DNA from: Streptomyces sp. STR69
GTDB taxonomy: Bacteria > Actinomycetota > Actinomycetes > Streptomycetales > Streptomycetaceae
Direction: 5' to 3'
Assembly: GCF_024519455.1 (NCBI RefSeq)
Contig: NZ_JALJRY010000008.1
Span: forward strand, 336,293-400,292
Length of the DNA: 64,000 nt
Of the stretch, positions 21,297-30,013 are shown one piece after another. A model generated the notes under the pieces. It worked only from the letters and a program-made list of their open reading frames with translations, was not told where the DNA came from and did no database searches. The stretch's first letter is position 1. Every line of letters starts with the position of its first letter. The position numbers were made by a program, and so were the translations under genes.

Positions 21297-22742
21297 TCAG
21301 TCCGTGCCGGACTCCATCGCGGCGCGGTCCAGGAGTGCTTCGTCCTCGGAGACCTCACCACGGGAGGCGATGGCCTCGGCGCCGCCCTCCGGCATGCTGC
21401 CGATGAGGCCGGTCGCGGCGGCCTGCGCGGCGCCGATCGCCGTGTTGCCGCTGCCGATCAGACCGAGCACGGCGTACTGCTCCAGCTTGGCGCGGGAGTC
21501 GGCGATGTCCAGGTTGCGCATGGTGAGCTGGCCGATCCGGTCCACCGGGCCGAACGCCGAGTCCTCGGTGCGCTCCATGGACAGCTTGTCCGGGTGGTAG
21601 CTGAACGCCGGGCCCGCGGTGTCGAGCAGCGAGTAGTCCTCGCCGCGCCGCAGCCGCAGGGTGACCTCGCCGGTGATCGCCGAGCCGACCCAGCGCTGCA
21701 GGGACTCCCGGACCATCAGGGCCTGCGGGTCCAGCCAGCGGCCCTCGTACATCAGCCGGCCCAGCCGCCGGCCCTCGTTGTGGTACTGGGCGACGGTGTC
21801 CTCGTTGTGGATCGCGTTCACGAGCCGCTCGTAGGCCGCGTGCAGCAGGGCCATGCCGGGCGCCTCGTAGATACCGCGGCTCTTCGCCTCGATGATCCGG
21901 TTCTCGATCTGGTCGGACATGCCCAGGCCGTGCCGGCCGCCGATGGCGTTGGCCTCCATCACCAGGTCGACGGGGGAGGAGAACTCCTTGCCGTTGATCG
22001 TCACCGGGCGGCCCTGGTCGAAGCCGATCGTCACGTCCTCGGTGACGATCTCGACCGACGGGTCCCAGAAGCGGACGCCCATGATCGGCTCCACGGTCTC
22101 CACGCCCGTGTCCAGGTGCTCCAGCGTCTTGGCCTCGTGGGTGGCACCCCAGATGTTGGCGTCGGTGGAGTACGCCTTCTCCGTGCTGTCGCGGTAGGGC
22201 AGCTCGTGCGCGAGCAGCCACTCCGACATCTCCTTGCGACCGCCGAGCTCGGTCACGAAGTCCGCGTCCAGCCAGGGCTTGTAGATCCGCAGATGCGGGT
22301 TGGCGAGCAGGCCGTAGCGGTAGAACCGCTCGATGTCGTTGCCCTTGAAGGTCGAGCCGTCGCCCCAGATCTGGACGTCGTCCTCCAGCATCGCCCGGAC
22401 CAGCAGCGTGCCGGTGACGGCACGGCCCAGCGGGGTGGTGTTGAAATAGGCACGCCCGCCGGAGCGGATGTGGAACGCCCCGCAGGTCAGCGCGGCCAGG
22501 CCTTCCTCGACCAGCGCCGCACGGCAGTCGACGAGACGCGCGATCTCGGCGCCGTAGGCCTGTGCGCGGCCGGGCACCGAGGCGATGTCGGGCTCGTCGT
22601 ACTGGCCGATGTCGGCGGTGTAGGTGCAGGGGACGGCACCCTTGTCGCGCATCCAGGCGACCGCGACCGAGGTGTCGAGTCCGCCCGAGAAGGCGATGCC
22701 GACGCGCTCGCCGGTGGGGAGGGAGGTGAGGACCTTAGACAT
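21297..22742 (-). CDS. argG: Argininosuccinate synthase
   Basis: 481 aa, the longer E. coli-like form. Condenses citrulline and aspartate with ATP, the penultimate arginine step. The P-loop-like GIAFSGGLDTSVAVAWM is at the N-terminus, followed by YTADIGQYDEPD, TTPLGRAVTGTLLV, YRDSTEKAYSTDANIWG and NAIGGRHGLGMSDQIENRI. ATG 22742 (MSKVL) is chosen; ATG 22757 adds five residues. The start lies inside a two-box ArgR operator, so the transcript is probably leaderless or nearly so and repressed by arginine. Confidence 0.97.
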   Translation of the reverse strand: MSKVLTSLPTGERVGIAFSGGLDTSVAVAWMRDKGAVPCTYTADIGQYDEPDIASVPGRAQAYGAEIARLVDCRAALVEEGLAALTCGAFHIRSGGRAYFNTTPLGRAVTGTLLVRAMLEDDVQIWGDGSTFKGNDIERFYRYGLLANPHLRIYKPWLDADFVTELGGRKEMSEWLLAHELPYRDSTEKAYSTDANIWGATHEAKTLEHLDTGVETVEPIMGVRFWDPSVEIVTEDVTIGFDQGRPVTINGKEFSSPVDLVMEANAIGGRHGLGMSDQIENRIIEAKSRGIYEAPGMALLHAAYERLVNAIHNEDTVAQYHNEGRRLGRLMYEGRWLDPQALMVRESLQRWVGSAITGEVTLRLRRGEDYSLLDTAGPAFSYHPDKLSMERTEDSAFGPVDRIGQLTMRNLDIADSRAKLEQYAVLGLIGSGNTAIGAAQAAATGLIGSMPEGGAEAIASRGEVSEDEALLDRAAMESGTD

Positions 22743-22779
22743 AGGAAGATTATGCACGCTCGCGCATGGTCATGCAAAG
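22741..22779 (-). promoter_or_regulatory. Tandem ARG boxes (ArgR operator) at argG
   Basis: Two 18-bp imperfect palindromes, CTTTGCATGACCATGCGC and CGTGCATAATCTTCCTAT (minus strand), are separated by exactly 3 bp. This is the standard ArgR arrangement, with TGCAT/ATGCA half-sites. It covers the argG start region. Confidence 0.8.
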
Positions 22780-22800
22780 TCCCTCTCCTGGAGCAGTTCT

Positions 22801-22833
22801 GCCGGGCACCCCGGAAGAGGTGGGGTGCCCGGC
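22801..22833 (-). terminator. Terminator of the sugar ABC operon
   Basis: A perfect 12-bp stem GCCGGGCACCCC/GGGGTGCCCGGC with a 9-nt loop lies between the substrate-binding-protein stop and argG. It insulates argG from the upstream operon. Confidence 0.8.
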
Positions 22834-22855
22834 GGAACCTGTGGTCGCGGACCGG

Positions 22856-23857
22856 TCAGCAGCCCGCCTTGTAGAAGTACTTGCTGATCTCGGGCTGGTC
22901 CATGTTCGCCTTGGTGATGGCGACCATGTTGGTGCCGATCGACTTCTGGACCGACTTGCCCTCGAAGGCCGCGGCGAGCTGGTCGACGGCCTCCTTGCCG
23001 ATCGCCGCCGGGTCCTGCGCGACGAGTACCTGGAGGGTCCCCGCCTTGAGGGAGGCGACCTCGTCCGGCTCGGCGTCGAACGCGGCGACCTTCACCGTGC
23101 CCTCCTTGCCCGCCTGCTTGAGACCGGTGGCTATGCCGGTACCGGTGTTGGTGTTGCCCGCGAAGACACCGCCGAGGTCGGGGTGGGCCGCCAGCGTCGA
23201 CTGGATCTGGGAGGCCGCGGTGGCCGGCAGGTCGTTGTCGTAGAGCGTGGGCAGCATCTTGATGTTCGGGTACTTCTTCATCTCCTCGGTGAAGCCCTTG
23301 ATGCGGGCGTCGGTGGTGGAGACACCGGGCTTGACGCTGATGACGATCGCCGAGCCCTTCTCGTTCATCAGCTTGGCGAGCGCGTCGGCCGCCACCCGGC
23401 CGCCCTTCTCGTTGTCGGACGAGATCCGGGTGATGCCGATGGAGGAGTCGGTGACCGTGGTGTCGACGAGGGCGACCTTCGTCCCGGCCGACTGGATCTG
23501 CTTGAGCGACGGGGTGAGCGCGCTGACGTCGACCGGCGAGATCAGCAGCCCGTCGGGGCGGGACGCCGCCACCGAGTCGAGGAGGGGCCGCTGCACCGAC
23601 ACGTCCCACTGCGCGGAACCGTCCGCCGAGAAGTCCATGCCCTTGGCCTTGGCCTCGGTCTGTGCCGCGCAGGTCATGGTGATGTAGAAGGGGTCGCTCT
23701 TCACGCCGGTGATCAGCCGGACCTTCTTGCCGGAGGCGCCTCCCTTCGACCCCGAACCACCACTGTCGCTCGACGAACTGCAGGCGGCGGCGCCGGTCAG
23801 GACCAGCACGGTGCCCGCGGCGACCAGTGCTTTGCGCGTGATGCGAATGCTCGACAT
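22856..23857 (-). CDS. Sugar ABC transporter substrate-binding lipoprotein (RbsB-like)
   Basis: 333-aa periplasmic-binding-protein-I fold. The N-terminus has a lipoprotein signal (VLVLTGAAACSSSS) and a Ser/Gly linker. Then come VRLITGVKSDPFYITMTCAAQTEAK and DGLLISPVDVSAL, typical of ribose-group binders, and VFAGNTNTGTGIATGL near the C-lobe. It is last in an operon ATPase-permease-binding protein. The ATG at 23857 follows GGAGGA. The ligand is unknown; no kinase or isomerase adjoins it. Confidence 0.9.
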   Translation of the reverse strand: MSSIRITRKALVAAGTVLVLTGAAACSSSSDSGGSGSKGGASGKKVRLITGVKSDPFYITMTCAAQTEAKAKGMDFSADGSAQWDVSVQRPLLDSVAASRPDGLLISPVDVSALTPSLKQIQSAGTKVALVDTTVTDSSIGITRISSDNEKGGRVAADALAKLMNEKGSAIVISVKPGVSTTDARIKGFTEEMKKYPNIKMLPTLYDNDLPATAASQIQSTLAAHPDLGGVFAGNTNTGTGIATGLKQAGKEGTVKVAAFDAEPDEVASLKAGTLQVLVAQDPAAIGKEAVDQLAAAFEGKSVQKSIGTNMVAITKANMDQPEISKYFYKAGC

Positions 23858-23909
23858 AAGGCTGTCCTCCAGGGTCATACGAGGGTGGGGGCGAAGGTCG
23901 GGGAGGGGG

Positions 23910-24971
23910 TCATGCGCGCTCTCGGGTCTTCCTGCGCATCTGGTCGATGTAGACGGCCGCGACCAGGACGACACCGACGGCGACGTCCTGCCAGTACTGC
24001 TGCACGCCGATGACGATCAGCCCGGTCGTCAGCACGGCGGGGATGAACACACCGATCACCGTGCCGAGCACGGAGCCCCGCCCGCCGAACAGGCTGGTCC
24101 CGCCCAGGACCACCGCGGTGATCACCTTCAGGTTGTCGGTGGAGTGCCCGGCGATGGACGTCGTCCCGTACGAGGCCAGCCACATCACCGCGCCCAGACC
24201 GGCCAGCAGCCCCATCAGGCCGTACACCATGATCAGATGGCGGCCCACCGGGATGCCCGCGCGCCGGACGGCGGTCGGGTTGGAGCCGATCGCCAGGGTG
24301 TGGCTGCCGAACCTCGTGGCGCCGAGCACCGCGCCGAACAGGGCGGTGACCACCGCGGCCAGGATCACCATCCAGGGGATGCCGGCCAACTTGCCGAAAC
24401 CCAGGCTGTTCTGGAGGTGGGTGGCGGCGGCACCCGCCGGGTCCTGGCCGCCGGTGGCGAGTTCGGCGATGCCCAGCGCCGCACCGAGTCCGCCCAGTGT
24501 CACGATCAGCGGCGGCACCTTCCCGGTCGCCACCACCGCTCCCTGCAACGCGCCCCAACCGGCGCCCACCGCAAGGGCGATGACGACACAGACGGCGACC
24601 GTGCCCCAACTGGAGGCGGGTCCGCCGTGATGGATGTTGTACTCGCCCGCCGCGACCGCCGCCAGCACCAGCACCGAGCCGATCGACAGGTCGATGCCCG
24701 CGGTGATGATCACGAACGTCATACCGACACCGAGCACCAGATAGATGGCCGCGTTCACGGCGATCTGCGTGAGGTCGTACTGGGTGAAGAACTTGCCCGG
24801 CGCCGCGATGGTGAAGAACGCGACCAGCGCGACGAGGATCACGAAGGTCCACAACTCGCTGATGCCGGCGGCCCGTCGCAGCCACGGGGGTATCGCGAGG
24901 CGTCCGCCGCCGGCCGGCGCCGGGTCCTGCACCGGGGCGGCCGGTTTGATGTCCTGGCTGTTGGCGCTCAT
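23910..24971 (-). CDS. Sugar ABC transporter permease (RbsC/BPD_transp_2 family)
   Basis: 353 aa with about ten membrane segments. It has a Pro-rich cytoplasmic N-terminus and the RbsC-type motif GMTFVIITAGIDLSIGSVLVLAAV, with GNT-like GSNPTAVRRAGIPVGR in the cytoplasmic loop that contacts the ATPase. The ATG overlaps the ATPase stop by 4 bp. It forms the homodimeric channel of the transporter. Confidence 0.92.
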   Translation of the reverse strand: MSANSQDIKPAAPVQDPAPAGGGRLAIPPWLRRAAGISELWTFVILVALVAFFTIAAPGKFFTQYDLTQIAVNAAIYLVLGVGMTFVIITAGIDLSIGSVLVLAAVAAGEYNIHHGGPASSWGTVAVCVVIALAVGAGWGALQGAVVATGKVPPLIVTLGGLGAALGIAELATGGQDPAGAAATHLQNSLGFGKLAGIPWMVILAAVVTALFGAVLGATRFGSHTLAIGSNPTAVRRAGIPVGRHLIMVYGLMGLLAGLGAVMWLASYGTTSIAGHSTDNLKVITAVVLGGTSLFGGRGSVLGTVIGVFIPAVLTTGLIVIGVQQYWQDVAVGVVLVAAVYIDQMRRKTRERA

Positions 24972-25786
24972 TGCCCCTCCTCCGCTTCGGTCGCGCCGAC
25001 CGGGTCGGCGTCGCCGTTGTGGACGGGCTCGTCCAGTGATCCGGTCATGGCGCCGACGAGTTTCTCGATCGTGGCGTCGGCCGCGGTGAACGAGGCGACC
25101 CGGCGGCCCAGCCGCAGCACCTCGACCCGGTCCGCGACCGACAGCACCTCGGGCATGTTGTGACTGATGAGAACGACGCAGATGCCCCGGTCGGCGACCC
25201 TGCGCACGGTCTCCAGGACCCGGGCGCGCTGGACGACACCCAGGGCGGCGGTCGGCTCGTCCATGAAGATGACCTTGTTGGCGAAGGCGACCGCGCGGGC
25301 GACGGCCACGGACTGCCGCTGCCCTCCCGACAACGTTGTCACAGGAGCCGTCACATCTTTCAGTTCGACTCCCAGTTCACCGAACGCCGCGATCGCCTCC
25401 CGCCGCATCGTGGGCCGGTCGAGCACGCCCAGGCGGCCGAGCAGACCCCCGCGCACGAGTTCCCTGCCGAGATAGAGATTGGCCGCCGCGTCCAGATCCG
25501 GCGCCAGTGAAAGATCCTGGTAGACGGTCTCGACTCCGTGCCGTTGCGCGTCCATCGGCCCCGTGAACCGGACCGGCACCCCGTCCAGGCGCACCTCGCC
25601 CTCGTCCGGGGTGAGCACACCGGAAAGTACGTTCACCAACGTCGACTTGCCGGCACCGTTGTCACCGATCAGTGCGACGACCTCACCGGCGTACGCCGTG
25701 AAGTCTGCGCCCTGGAGCGCCTGGACATGGCCGAAACGCTTGACCACACCATGCGCCGCGAGCAGTGGTTCCCTTGCAGAGGCCAT
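24968..25786 (-). CDS. Sugar ABC transporter ATP-binding protein (single domain)
   Basis: 272-aa ATPase. Walker A GDNGAGKST, signature LSGGQRQ, Walker B VIFMDEP and switch LISHNM are all present. Unlike the duplicated RbsA-type ATPases usual for this carrier class, only one ATPase domain is present (FrcA-like). Start at ATG 25786 in front of LLAAHGVVKRFG; an upstream GTG would add an unconserved tail. First gene of the operon, divergent from a LacI regulator. Confidence 0.92.
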   Translation of the reverse strand: MASAREPLLAAHGVVKRFGHVQALQGADFTAYAGEVVALIGDNGAGKSTLVNVLSGVLTPDEGEVRLDGVPVRFTGPMDAQRHGVETVYQDLSLAPDLDAAANLYLGRELVRGGLLGRLGVLDRPTMRREAIAAFGELGVELKDVTAPVTTLSGGQRQSVAVARAVAFANKVIFMDEPTAALGVVQRARVLETVRRVADRGICVVLISHNMPEVLSVADRVEVLRLGRRVASFTAADATIEKLVGAMTGSLDEPVHNGDADPVGATEAEEGQ

Positions 25787-25802
25787 GCTGTGCTTTCTGG
25801 TT

Positions 25803-25820
25803 GGTATCGTTAACAGTTCG
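25803..25820 (+). promoter_or_regulatory. Candidate LacI-type operator between ABC operon and regulator
   Basis: GTTAAC (25809-25814) is the core of a partial palindrome ATCGTTAACAGT lying 20-30 bp upstream of the ATPase gene, in the short gap shared with the divergent LacI gene. A similar GTTAAC core lies before the second sugar ABC operon at 62773-62786. Confidence 0.45.
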
Positions 25821-25932
25821 TCGATTCTGGGAGGCCCATGAGTGGGCGTCAAGGGTCGGGACGGACACGGTTCGGGTGCGTGCCATCGGCCCGTCGGTCC
25901 GGTCGCGCTGGACGAGATCTGGAGGACGCGGC

Positions 25933-26958
25933 GTGGCCAGTCGTCCCAGGATGAAGGACGTAGCCGCGGTAGCGGGCGTGAGCGTGATGACGGTGTCCCG
26001 GGTGGTCAACGGCGAGGCGGGTGTGGCCCCCCGCACGGCCGCCCGCGTGGAGGCCGCGGTCCGCAAGCTGGGGTATCAACGCGACGACGTGGCACGGCAG
26101 TTGCGCCGTACGGACCGACTGAGCCAGACCATCGGACTGATGGTGGACAACGTCGCAGACCCCTTCATGGCCGCCGTCGCCTCGGCCACCGAGGACATCG
26201 CCCATCGGCGCGGCAGCATGGTCCTCATCGGCTCCAGCCGCGCCGACCCGCACCGCGAACGGGAGGTCATCGCCGCCTTCACCGCCCGTCGCGTCGACGG
26301 GCTCATCCTCACCCCGGCCGCGGGCAGCCACCGCTTTCTACGTCCGGCGCAGGCGCTGGGCACGAAGATCGTGTGCGTGGACCGGGCGGCGCCGGGCCTG
26401 GACGTGGACACCGTGGTGGTGGACAACTTCGGCGCGGTGGAACACGCCGTACGCCATCTCGTCGCGCACGGCCACCGCCGTATCGGCTACCTCGGTGACC
26501 GACGGGAGATCTGGACCTTCGGCGAACGCCACCGCGGATATCTGTCGGCCCTGAGCGCCGAGGGCATCGACGCCGACCCGGCGCTCGTCCGGCACGGACT
26601 GCGGTCCGGTGCGGACGCCGCGCGGGCCGTCACCGCGATCCTCTCCGCACCCGAACCGCCCACGGCCGTGCTCGCGGGCAACGAGGTCCTCGCGCTGGGC
26701 GTCCTGCCGGTGCTGCCCGCCGGCGTCGCGTTCATCGCCTTCGACGACTTCGCACTGGCCGCACAGTTGACCCCGCCGGTCACCGTCATCGCGCAGGACC
26801 CGGTCGCCCTCGCGACGAGCGCCGCACATCTGCTGTTCGCCCGTATCCACGGGGACGCGTCACCGCCCCGCAGGGTCGTCATGCCCACCGAACTGATCCC
26901 GCGCGGGTCGGGGGAGATCCCGGGCCCCGCCGCGCCGCTCCCGGTTCCTCGGCGCTGA
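25933..26958 (+). CDS. LacI-family transcriptional regulator (local ABC operon)
   Basis: 341 aa. N-terminal helix-turn-helix MKDVAAVAGVSVMTVSRVVNG followed by the hinge YQRDDVARQLRR and a periplasmic-binding-like effector domain (SQTIGLMVDNVADPFMA, DGLILTPAAG, GYLGDRREIWTFGERHRGY). GTG 25933 has GGAGG 7 nt upstream. It is transcribed divergently from the sugar ABC operon and probably represses it until the sugar binds. Confidence 0.9.
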   Translation: MASRPRMKDVAAVAGVSVMTVSRVVNGEAGVAPRTAARVEAAVRKLGYQRDDVARQLRRTDRLSQTIGLMVDNVADPFMAAVASATEDIAHRRGSMVLIGSSRADPHREREVIAAFTARRVDGLILTPAAGSHRFLRPAQALGTKIVCVDRAAPGLDVDTVVVDNFGAVEHAVRHLVAHGHRRIGYLGDRREIWTFGERHRGYLSALSAEGIDADPALVRHGLRSGADAARAVTAILSAPEPPTAVLAGNEVLALGVLPVLPAGVAFIAFDDFALAAQLTPPVTVIAQDPVALATSAAHLLFARIHGDASPPRRVVMPTELIPRGSGEIPGPAAPLPVPRR

Positions 26959-26999
26959 CGACCCCCGGCCCCCGCCCCGCGCACGGAGTCGGTCGGCGC

Positions 27000-27215
27000 T
27001 TACGCGCGGGGCCGCTCGAAGGTGAGGAGCAGACCCTCGACCGCACCGGGACCTATCCGGCCCTTGACGTCGGCGGCGGTGATCGCCTTCAGACCCCAGC
27101 CGTCCTCGGCGTGCTTGTTCAGGACCTTCTCCAGCTTGTCGCTGTCCAGCGCGTCGCCGATCAGCGACTCCCGGAAGCTGACGACCTTGTACTCGAACGT
27201 GTAGGTGTTGCTCAT
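27000..27215 (-). CDS. DUF4177 family protein
   Basis: 71-aa protein with the family outline YTFEYKVVSFRES, LEKVLNKHAEDGWGLKAITAADV and LLLTFERP. Function unknown. It is convergent with the LacI gene and its ATG follows GAGGAC. The roughly 270-bp gap beyond it to 27488 holds only a short GTGCG-TG-CGCAC inverted repeat at 27233-27244 and no gene I can support. Confidence 0.8.
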   Translation of the reverse strand: MSNTYTFEYKVVSFRESLIGDALDSDKLEKVLNKHAEDGWGLKAITAADVKGRIGPGAVEGLLLTFERPRA

Positions 27216-27488
27216 GGCTGCGGTGTCCTCCTGTGCGTGCGCACGGTGTGCGGTGGGCGGGGTCAGCCAATCACGGCAGGACGCTCGCGCGCAGGCCGGG
27301 GGTGGTTTCGGGGTCCTGCTGTCAACTGGGCCGGGGGGCAGGTGCGTTGAGCGGGCCGGGATGGAAAGGCGCGCACGGGTATGCCTTCACGGCGCGCCAC
27401 GGCCGTGGTGTCACCCGGCACATGGCGGGGCGGAGACGTAGCGTGAACCGTGGCGCAGGCGGATGCGGACCGACCCCGTGGGGGAGCG

Positions 27489-28154
27489 ATGTGCTGGAGT
27501 GCGAAGGCCGATCTCGTCGCGGGCGCGGGCGTCCTCGCCGTAGGGGTGGCCTGTGTGGCCCGGACCCGTCGGCCGGCCGATCTGCCGATGGCCGCGCTGC
27601 CGTGGCTGCTCGGTGTCCACCAGATCGTCGAGTCGCTGGTGTGGGCCGCCGGAGGGGGCACCGGTGCCGCCACCCTCACCTGGGCCGTCATCGCCCTGCC
27701 ACTGCTGGCGGTGTGGGTTCCGGCGGGCGTGTGGTGCGCCGCGCCACCGCAGGCCCGGCCCCGGCTCGCCGTACTGCTGGCGATCGGGGCGGCCACGGCC
27801 GCGGCGCTCGTCTACGCCCTTGTCGCGCATCCGGTGACGTCCGAGATCCGCGGCCACACCGTCGGGTACGTCGTCGATGTTCCGTACTCCCCACTGGTCA
27901 TCGCCGGTTACCTCGTGGCGACGGTCGGCTCGCTGCTCCTGTCCGGTGACCGCGGGCTGCTGGTGCTGGGGATCCTGGTCACCGTCGGCGCGCTCGTCTG
28001 CTGGACGCTGTGGGAGCTGGAGTTCGTCTCGACCTGGTGCGCGGTCGCCGCGGTGTCCTCGGTGGTCCTGTTCTTCTGGGTGCGCGGCCGGGACGGGGAG
28101 CAGGGGCAGCGACCGTACGCGAGTCTGTCGGGTGGTGGGTCCGCGCGACCATGA
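27489..28154 (+). CDS. DUF6629-type integral membrane protein
   Basis: 221 aa with about seven transmembrane segments. It starts MCWSAKADLVAGAGVLAVG and has LPMAALPWLLGVHQIVESLVWA, the pattern of Streptomyces DUF6629 proteins. ATG 27489 follows GGGGGAG. Function unknown. The family name is from memory; the multi-span membrane nature is evident from the sequence. Confidence 0.78.
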   Translation: MCWSAKADLVAGAGVLAVGVACVARTRRPADLPMAALPWLLGVHQIVESLVWAAGGGTGAATLTWAVIALPLLAVWVPAGVWCAAPPQARPRLAVLLAIGAATAAALVYALVAHPVTSEIRGHTVGYVVDVPYSPLVIAGYLVATVGSLLLSGDRGLLVLGILVTVGALVCWTLWELEFVSTWCAVAAVSSVVLFFWVRGRDGEQGQRPYASLSGGGSARP

Positions 28155-28242
28155 CGAGAAACGGGCGCGGTCGAGTGGGGTCCAAAGTGCCCTGCGTACA
28201 ACTTCGTTGATGTCGGGCGGTGCTGTCGGGTTGGATGGCGCC

Positions 28243-28509
28243 ATGGAACGCGTTGACGTAGAGCTGTTCACTGACGGCGGGAACGACGCCGTGGTCCGTC
28301 TGCCCGGTCGCCGGTTCCCCGGTGTGCTCATCCAGGGCGACTCCCTGCACATACTCCGCACCGATGTGGCCGAGGTGGTGGAGGCCTGCGAGCGCGGCGA
28401 CCTCGCCGAGGCGGAGGAGTCCGCGGGGCTTCTCCTGGCGGGCCTCGACGCGCTGCTGACCCGCTATTCCGTGGCGTTGGAGAACCACAGCATCCAGCGG
28501 CCCTACTGA
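28243..28509 (+). CDS. Small conserved hypothetical protein (DUF6959-like)
   Basis: 88-aa acidic protein starting MERVDVELFTDGGNDAVVRLP, with an Ala/Glu-rich helical middle (ACERGDLAEAEESAGLLL). It resembles small Streptomyces proteins I recall as DUF6959; function unknown. ATG 28243. Its stop lies 2 bp from the convergent isomerase-like gene. Confidence 0.65.
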   Translation: MERVDVELFTDGGNDAVVRLPGRRFPGVLIQGDSLHILRTDVAEVVEACERGDLAEAEESAGLLLAGLDALLTRYSVALENHSIQRPY

Positions 28510-28511
28510 CC

Positions 28512-29981
28512 TCACACCTCCCGGTGCCCGATGCCCAGCAGGCTCGCGGCGGCCCGGAAGTCGGCGGAGTGGTGGCCGAGCGCGAGGGACCAGTGGTGGC
28601 CCACGCCCGTGGCGCTCCACGCGTCGACCCACTCACCGGGATCACGGCCGAAGTCGACACGGCTGGTGGTGTTGCCGATCGCGAGCAGCGGCCCGGGTAC
28701 GACGCTGCCCTCCGAGGTGATGAACGACAGGCTGCCGTCGGCGTCCTGGCCCACGCCGAGGAGGGTCACGGGACCGTGCTGGACGTCGAATTCCACGCTG
28801 ACGCCCCAGCCGCGCTTGCCGTGATAGACGCCCAGGCCGCGCAGCAGCGGATCACGGGCACTGACCGCGAGGTGCGCGGGTCCGTCGTGCCCCATCTCCA
28901 CCACCCCGTCCTCGAAGTCGAGGGCCTGGATCTCGGTGAAGGAACCCCCGGCGCCGATGCTCTGCGTCGCCAACTGGGCCAGGCTGGTGCGCAGTTCGTA
29001 CTCACCGGCGGCCGGCACGCCCCGGGCGGTGAGCAGGGAGGCACCCAGGATCATGCCGGCGCCGAGCCGTTCGTGCAGTTCGCCGTCGAGACCGCGGTGG
29101 TAGTAGGCGAGGGTGTCGAGGCCGAAGTCCTCGACGAGCCGGTCGAGCGCGACCGACACGGTCGCCCCCCATGCGAGGTCCTCGTCGACCACGCTGTCGT
29201 CGACGGCGAAGATCTGCCGGGCGAGAGCCGTGCGCTCACGGGTCTCGGCCTCGCCGACCCGCTCCACCCGTTGTCGTAGATCGTCGAACTCCAGCACCTC
29301 GACATGCGAGCCGAACGTCGCGGGGAGCAGCGTCAGATCGGTCGACACGTCGAGCATGCCGGGGTACAGATGCCCCATCAGACCGTGCCGGGCGTGCCGG
29401 AGCGCGGCCCGGACCCCCGCCGCCCGGATCCACTGCTCGATGCGCCGCCAGGCCGACTCCTGGCGCAGCCAGCCCGACACCGACCGGAAGGGGATGCCGG
29501 CCCGCCGGAAGACGTTGCCGACCTCGGGCACCGGGCACTGCCCGCAGTAGGCGAGCCAGGCACCGGTGTCGAAGGAGGCGTGGTCCATCCGCTCGGACGG
29601 CTGGAGGTCGATGACCAGGACAGGGGTGTGCGAGCGCTGGGCGATCGGCAGCACCATCGACGAGGTCAGGTAGGTCGTCAGGAACAGCACGATCAAGTCG
29701 CAGTCCGCGCGCCGGAGTTGCTCCGCCGCTGCCGCTCCCTCCACCGCGTCGGAGATGAAGCCGACGTCGGTCACCTCCGCGTCCATCCGCTGGAGACGCT
29801 CGGCGACGTACGCGGACGACTCCTTCAACTGCGGTAGCAGGTCCGGGAATTGGGGCCAGTAGGCGCCGAGGCCACCCGCCACGAGTCCGATCCGGGTGCG
29901 GCGGCGGGACACCGGGGGGAGCAACTCACGCAGGACCGCGGCGCGTTCCGCGGTCACAGGCAGGGGGTCGGTCGTTGTCAT
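28512..29981 (-). CDS. L-arabinose/L-fucose isomerase-family protein
   Basis: 489-aa protein of the sugar isomerase superfamily: an N-terminal Rossmann-like part (RIGLVAGGLGAYWPQFPDL, CDLIVLFLTTYLTSSMVLP) and a C-terminal part with IQALDFEDGVVEMGHDGPAH and ARDPLLRGLGVYHGKRGWG, as in arabinose-isomerase-like proteins of glycoside operons. It probably interconverts an aldose and ketose released by the neighbouring glycosidase. It lies downstream of the MFS transporter with about 30 bp between them, under the same shared 17-bp operator. A much longer ORF in this frame extends upstream but only this part is conserved; ATG 29981 has GGAAGGAA. Confidence 0.85.
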   Translation of the reverse strand: MTTTDPLPVTAERAAVLRELLPPVSRRRTRIGLVAGGLGAYWPQFPDLLPQLKESSAYVAERLQRMDAEVTDVGFISDAVEGAAAAEQLRRADCDLIVLFLTTYLTSSMVLPIAQRSHTPVLVIDLQPSERMDHASFDTGAWLAYCGQCPVPEVGNVFRRAGIPFRSVSGWLRQESAWRRIEQWIRAAGVRAALRHARHGLMGHLYPGMLDVSTDLTLLPATFGSHVEVLEFDDLRQRVERVGEAETRERTALARQIFAVDDSVVDEDLAWGATVSVALDRLVEDFGLDTLAYYHRGLDGELHERLGAGMILGASLLTARGVPAAGEYELRTSLAQLATQSIGAGGSFTEIQALDFEDGVVEMGHDGPAHLAVSARDPLLRGLGVYHGKRGWGVSVEFDVQHGPVTLLGVGQDADGSLSFITSEGSVVPGPLLAIGNTTSRVDFGRDPGEWVDAWSATGVGHHWSLALGHHSADFRAAASLLGIGHREV

Positions 29982-30013
29982 GCGGGGTGTTCCTTCCGGG
30001 TTCCGGTGTGGAC

